DNA from: Bacteroidaceae bacterium | Lineage (GTDB): Bacteria; Bacteroidota; Bacteroidia; Bacteroidales; Barnesiellaceae_A | Direction of reading: 5' to 3' | Assembly (NCBI GenBank): GCA_017561285.1 | Contig: JAFZDG010000227.1 | Location: forward strand, 1-8,739 | DNA: 8,739 nt | Part shown: positions 6,654 to 8,739 of the stretch, piece after piece | Layout: each line of letters starts with the position of its first letter | Position numbering within the stretch: the stretch's first letter is position 1 | Notes under the pieces: model-generated | Database searches by the model: none | Seen by the model: the letters and a program-made list of their open reading frames with translations, nothing else | Told to the model about the DNA's origin: nothing | Made by a program: the position numbers and the translations under genes

Positions 6654-6694
6654 AACACCCGCACTGAAAGTGTAAGACTTTCAGTGCGGGTGTT
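6654..6694. terminator. 18-bp perfect hairpin between convergent peptidase and rarA genes
   Basis: Bases 6654-6671 pair without mismatch to 6677-6694 around the 5-nt loop GTAAG. It begins 22 nt after the peptidase stop and ends 36 nt from the rarA stop, so it probably terminates both. Neither flank has a clean T-run (plus side gtatcatattgctttatt; minus side atgttatatatg), so it may also act as a stabilising 3'-end structure. Confidence 0.78.
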
Positions 6695-6730
6695 GTATCA
6701 TATTGCTTTATTCATGCTATTGCGTTACCT

Positions 6731-8017
6731 TTACGCATCATCTTTTTTGTCATACCTATCGCCCCAGAAGTGGCGCATGGTGTCGAGCAGGCGTTGCTCG
6801 GGGGGCGATTGTTGCGGATGCCAGAACTGTCGGCCTATGGCTTCATCGGGCAGGTATTGCTGACGGACAAAGTGACCTGGGTAGTTGTGTGCATACTTAT
6901 ACTCCTTGCCATAGTCGAGTTGTTTCATCAACTTGGTGGGAGCATTGCGCAGATGCAAGGGTACAGGCAGGTTGCCGGTTTCGCGCACATAGGCCAGGGC
7001 TTCGTCTATGGCCAAATAGGTAGAGTTGCTCTTGAGGCTTGTAGCGAGATATACGGTGGTCTCGGCAAGGATAATGCGGCCTTCGGGCCAACCTACCTTT
7101 TGTAACGTATCGAAACAAGCATTAGCAAGAAGCAGTGCATTAGGATTGGCCAATCCTATGTCTTCGGCAGCCGAGATAACAAGACGGCGGGCTATAAAGG
7201 CCGGATCTTCGCCACCCTCAATCATTCGTGCCAACCAATAGATGGCAGCATCGGGGTCACTACCGCGTATGCTCTTGATAAAGGCCGAAATGATGTCGTA
7301 GTGCATCTCACCGTTTTTGTCGTAAGCGGCAGGATTTTGTTGTAGTCGCTCGGTAACAATGGCATCGTTGAAGATGATAGGTTCGTCATCGGGCGTAGCT
7401 TGTGCTATGAGGTCGATGATATTGAGCAACTTGCGGGCATCACCACCCGAATAGCGAAACAGTGCATCGGTCTGTTCTATCTCAACCTGGCGTTCTTTGA
7501 GTTGCGAGTCGGTGGTGAGGGCTCGTTGCAAGAGCGTCTCGAGGTGATGCTTTTCGAGCGACTGCAGTACATACACCTGGCAGCGCGAGAGTAGGGGACG
7601 AATGACCTCAAACGAGGGATTCTCGGTAGTAGCGCCTATGAGTGTAACTGTACCTTGCTCAACGGCCGCCAACAATGAGTCTTGTTGCGATTTGTTGAAG
7701 CGGTGTATCTCATCGATAAAAAGTATAGGACGTGACTTGGTAAAAAGATTGGATTTGCAACGTTCCAACACTTCGCGCACCTCTTTGACACCTGCCGATA
7801 CGGCACTGAGTGTATAGAATGGAGCCTTGAGTTGTACCGAAATGATGTGCGCAAGTGTTGTCTTACCCACTCCCGGAGGTCCCCACAAAATAAAAGAGGC
7901 TATATTGCCACTCTCTATCATACGACGCAACACAGCACCTTGTCCCACAAGATGCTCTTGTCCAATATATTCATCGAGATTACGCGGTCTTAGCCGCTCT
8001 GCCAACGGTTGAAACAT
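6731..8017 (-). CDS. rarA: Replication-associated recombination protein A (AAA+ ATPase)
   Basis: 428 residues from the ATG at 8017. RarA/MgsA is a clamp-loader-like AAA+ ATPase that acts at stalled replication forks, found from bacteria to man (WRNIP1). Seen in order: N-terminal PLAERLRPRNLDEYIGQ; Walker A GPPGVGKT at 46-53; Walker B ILFIDEIH at 98-105; sensor 1 GATTEN at 128-133; the arginine-finger region PLLSRC at 141-146; sensor 2 GGDARKLLN at 191-199. The C-terminal tetramerisation part (about 240-428) includes KSIRGSDPDAAIYWLARM and AAEDIGLANP. The frame is open for 17 more codons to an ATG at 8068, but that start lies upstream of the consensus promoter at 8023-8053, and family members begin just before PLAERLRP. 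With the 8017 start the message has almost no leader. It is a single-gene unit, divergent from zupT. Confidence 0.96.
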   Translation of the reverse strand: MFQPLAERLRPRNLDEYIGQEHLVGQGAVLRRMIESGNIASFILWGPPGVGKTTLAHIISVQLKAPFYTLSAVSAGVKEVREVLERCKSNLFTKSRPILFIDEIHRFNKSQQDSLLAAVEQGTVTLIGATTENPSFEVIRPLLSRCQVYVLQSLEKHHLETLLQRALTTDSQLKERQVEIEQTDALFRYSGGDARKLLNIIDLIAQATPDDEPIIFNDAIVTERLQQNPAAYDKNGEMHYDIISAFIKSIRGSDPDAAIYWLARMIEGGEDPAFIARRLVISAAEDIGLANPNALLLANACFDTLQKVGWPEGRIILAETTVYLATSLKSNSTYLAIDEALAYVRETGNLPVPLHLRNAPTKLMKQLDYGKEYKYAHNYPGHFVRQQYLPDEAIGRQFWHPQQSPPEQRLLDTMRHFWGDRYDKKDDA

Positions 8018-8022
8018 AATGA

Positions 8023-8053
8023 CAAAGGTACAATATTGATAAGTTAAAACAAA
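8023..8053 (-). promoter_or_regulatory. rarA promoter, full consensus
   Basis: On the minus strand TTTG (8053 to 8050), a 19-bp spacer and TACCTTTG (8030 to 8023) match the Bacteroidota consensus at every fixed base. The final G is 5 nt from the A of the rarA ATG, so the transcript should begin at or within about 2 nt of the start codon. Confidence 0.78.
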
Positions 8054-8064
8054 ATAATAATTAC

Positions 8065-8087
8065 ACAATATTTGCCTCGGATATTGT
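8065..8087. promoter_or_regulatory. Inverted repeat between rarA and zupT, candidate operator
   Basis: ACAATAT (8065-8071) and ATATTGT (8081-8087) are perfect 7-bp inverted arms around a 9-nt spacer. The right arm overlaps the proposed -33 element of zupT (8083-8086). Further ACAAT/ATTGT-like strings occur at 8030-8038, 8096-8100 and 8139-8143. A dimeric repressor, perhaps a metal sensor, could bind here. The arms are A-T rich, so chance is possible. Confidence 0.35.
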
Positions 8088-8115
8088 TATGATGTACAAT
8101 AATTTTGTATTTTTG
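8083..8115 (+). promoter_or_regulatory. Promoter of the zupT-like gene
   Basis: TATTTTTG (8108-8115) matches TAnnTTTG, and ATTG (8083-8086) lies 21 bp upstream. The start would be near 8119, giving a leader of about 55 nt that contains a 5-codon ORF. Confidence 0.6.
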
Positions 8116-8161
8116 TTACATAATAATATTATCGACTACAATATAACACAATACCTAATTT

Positions 8162-8179
8162 ATGAATTTGTCATTATGA
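8162..8179 (+). CDS. Five-codon leader ORF overlapping the zupT start
   Basis: ATG AAT TTG TCA TTA TGA encodes MNLSL. Its stop shares the bases ATGA with the zupT start codon at 8176, the arrangement used for translational coupling. It contains no His or Cys that would hint at metal sensing. It may be chance, given its length. Confidence 0.2.
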   Translation: MNLSL

Positions 8180-8739
8180 TATATGCCTTTTTTCTAACCC
8201 TATTGGCAGGCCTTGCAACCGGAATAGGTAGTATAATAGCATTTGTGGCGCATCGCACATCGCGCGGATTTTTCTCGTTTACGCTTGGATTGTCGGCCGG
8301 TGTAATGCTTTATGTGTCGTTTGTCGAGTTGTTTGACCAGTCACGCACATTGTTTGGCTCAACATGGGGCGGACAATGGGGCGAATTTGGCACAGCTCTG
8401 TTTTTCTTTGTCGGAATGGGGCTTATTGGATTGATAGATAAGCTTGTGCCATCGTTTGAGAATCCTCACGAAGTGCGTCAAATAGAATCGCTCAATAACC
8501 CCGTTAAAGCTCAAGAAGGCAGTTTACACCATATGGGCATACTCACCGCATTGGCCATAGCCATTCACAACTTTCCCGAGGGGATAGCCACGTTTATGGC
8601 CGCCGAGAGCAATCCATCGTTAGGTATTGCCATTGCCGTAGCGATAGCTCTGCACAACATACCCGAGGGTGTAGCCGTATCTATACCTATCTACTATGCT
8701 ACCGGTAGCAAGAAGCGCGCTTTTGCCTACTCGCTCTTG
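8176..8739 (+). CDS. zupT: ZIP-family divalent metal transporter, ZupT-like (3' end outside window)
   Basis: The first 188 residues of a probable protein of about 265-270. ZIP carriers of the ZupT group bring Zn(II), and often Fe, Mn or Co, across the inner membrane. Hydrophobic segments lie at about 2-25, 33-53 and 70-90. A hydrophilic loop (91-118) ends in HH. Then come TM4 with HNFPEG (131-136) and TM5 with HNIPEG (160-165), the paired metal-binding motifs of the binuclear centre. The ATG at 8176 gives a first membrane helix straight away (MIYAFFLTLLAGLATGIGS), so the start is good. The upstream ATG at 8162 is in another frame. The gene has its own promoter, overlapped by a candidate operator, consistent with metal control (inference). 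Metal preference cannot be read from the sequence alone. Confidence 0.93.
   Translation, partial: MIYAFFLTLLAGLATGIGSIIAFVAHRTSRGFFSFTLGLSAGVMLYVSFVELFDQSRTLFGSTWGGQWGEFGTALFFFVGMGLIGLIDKLVPSFENPHEVRQIESLNNPVKAQEGSLHHMGILTALAIAIHNFPEGIATFMAAESNPSLGIAIAVAIALHNIPEGVAVSIPIYYATGSKKRAFAYSLL

Noticed and set aside
8018..8068. 17-codon N-terminal extension of RarA
   Set aside because: It overlaps the consensus rarA promoter, and family members begin just before PLAERLRP.

Overview
The window reads as ordinary chromosomal DNA of a member of the Bacteroidales (Bacteroidota). Three things point there. Five promoter candidates fit the Bacteroidota form (TTG/TTTG, about 19-21 bp, TAnnTTTG). None of the start codons has a Shine-Dalgarno sequence just upstream. 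The genes include type IX secretion (T9SS) sorting tails and the T9SS plug protein. I cannot fix the genus. The T9SS genes suggest a T9SS-bearing lineage of the Porphyromonas/Tannerella/Barnesiella kind more than typical gut Bacteroides (inference).

Layout. Positions 1-82 hold the last codons of a gene ending in a T9SS-like sorting tail. A hairpin (102-134) separates it from a 628-residue secreted Omp28-like thioredoxin-fold protein (155-2041), also with a T9SS-like tail and followed by a strong terminator (2063-2103). A promoter at 2167-2197 drives a compact translation-linked operon: rplY (L25/Ctc), pth (peptidyl-tRNA hydrolase) and an S4-domain Hsp15-like RNA-binding protein, with gaps of 18 and 5 nt. 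This operon converges on the minus-strand T9SS plug gene (4024-5292) across a bidirectional terminator. The plug gene shares a short promoter region with a divergent gene for an exported bleomycin-hydrolase-type cysteine peptidase (5430-6632). That gene converges on minus-strand rarA (6731-8017) across an 18-bp perfect hairpin. rarA is divergent from a zupT-like ZIP metal transporter that runs off the right edge.

How the genes relate. The two left-hand genes are probable T9SS cargo, and the plug protein belongs to the machine that exports such cargo. The rplY-pth-S4 cluster handles ribosome assembly and rescue of stalled peptidyl-tRNA. rarA (fork maintenance) and zupT (metal uptake) are independent single genes.

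I found no mobile element, CRISPR array, tRNA or rRNA, and no clearly new multi-gene system. The points worth a second look are regulatory: a terminator-shaped hairpin inside the pth coding sequence, an apparently leaderless rarA transcript, a dyad overlapping the zupT promoter, and overlapping divergent promoters between plug and peptidase. No gene-free stretch exceeds about 300 bases; the longest (2042-2280 and 8018-8175) are described feature by feature.
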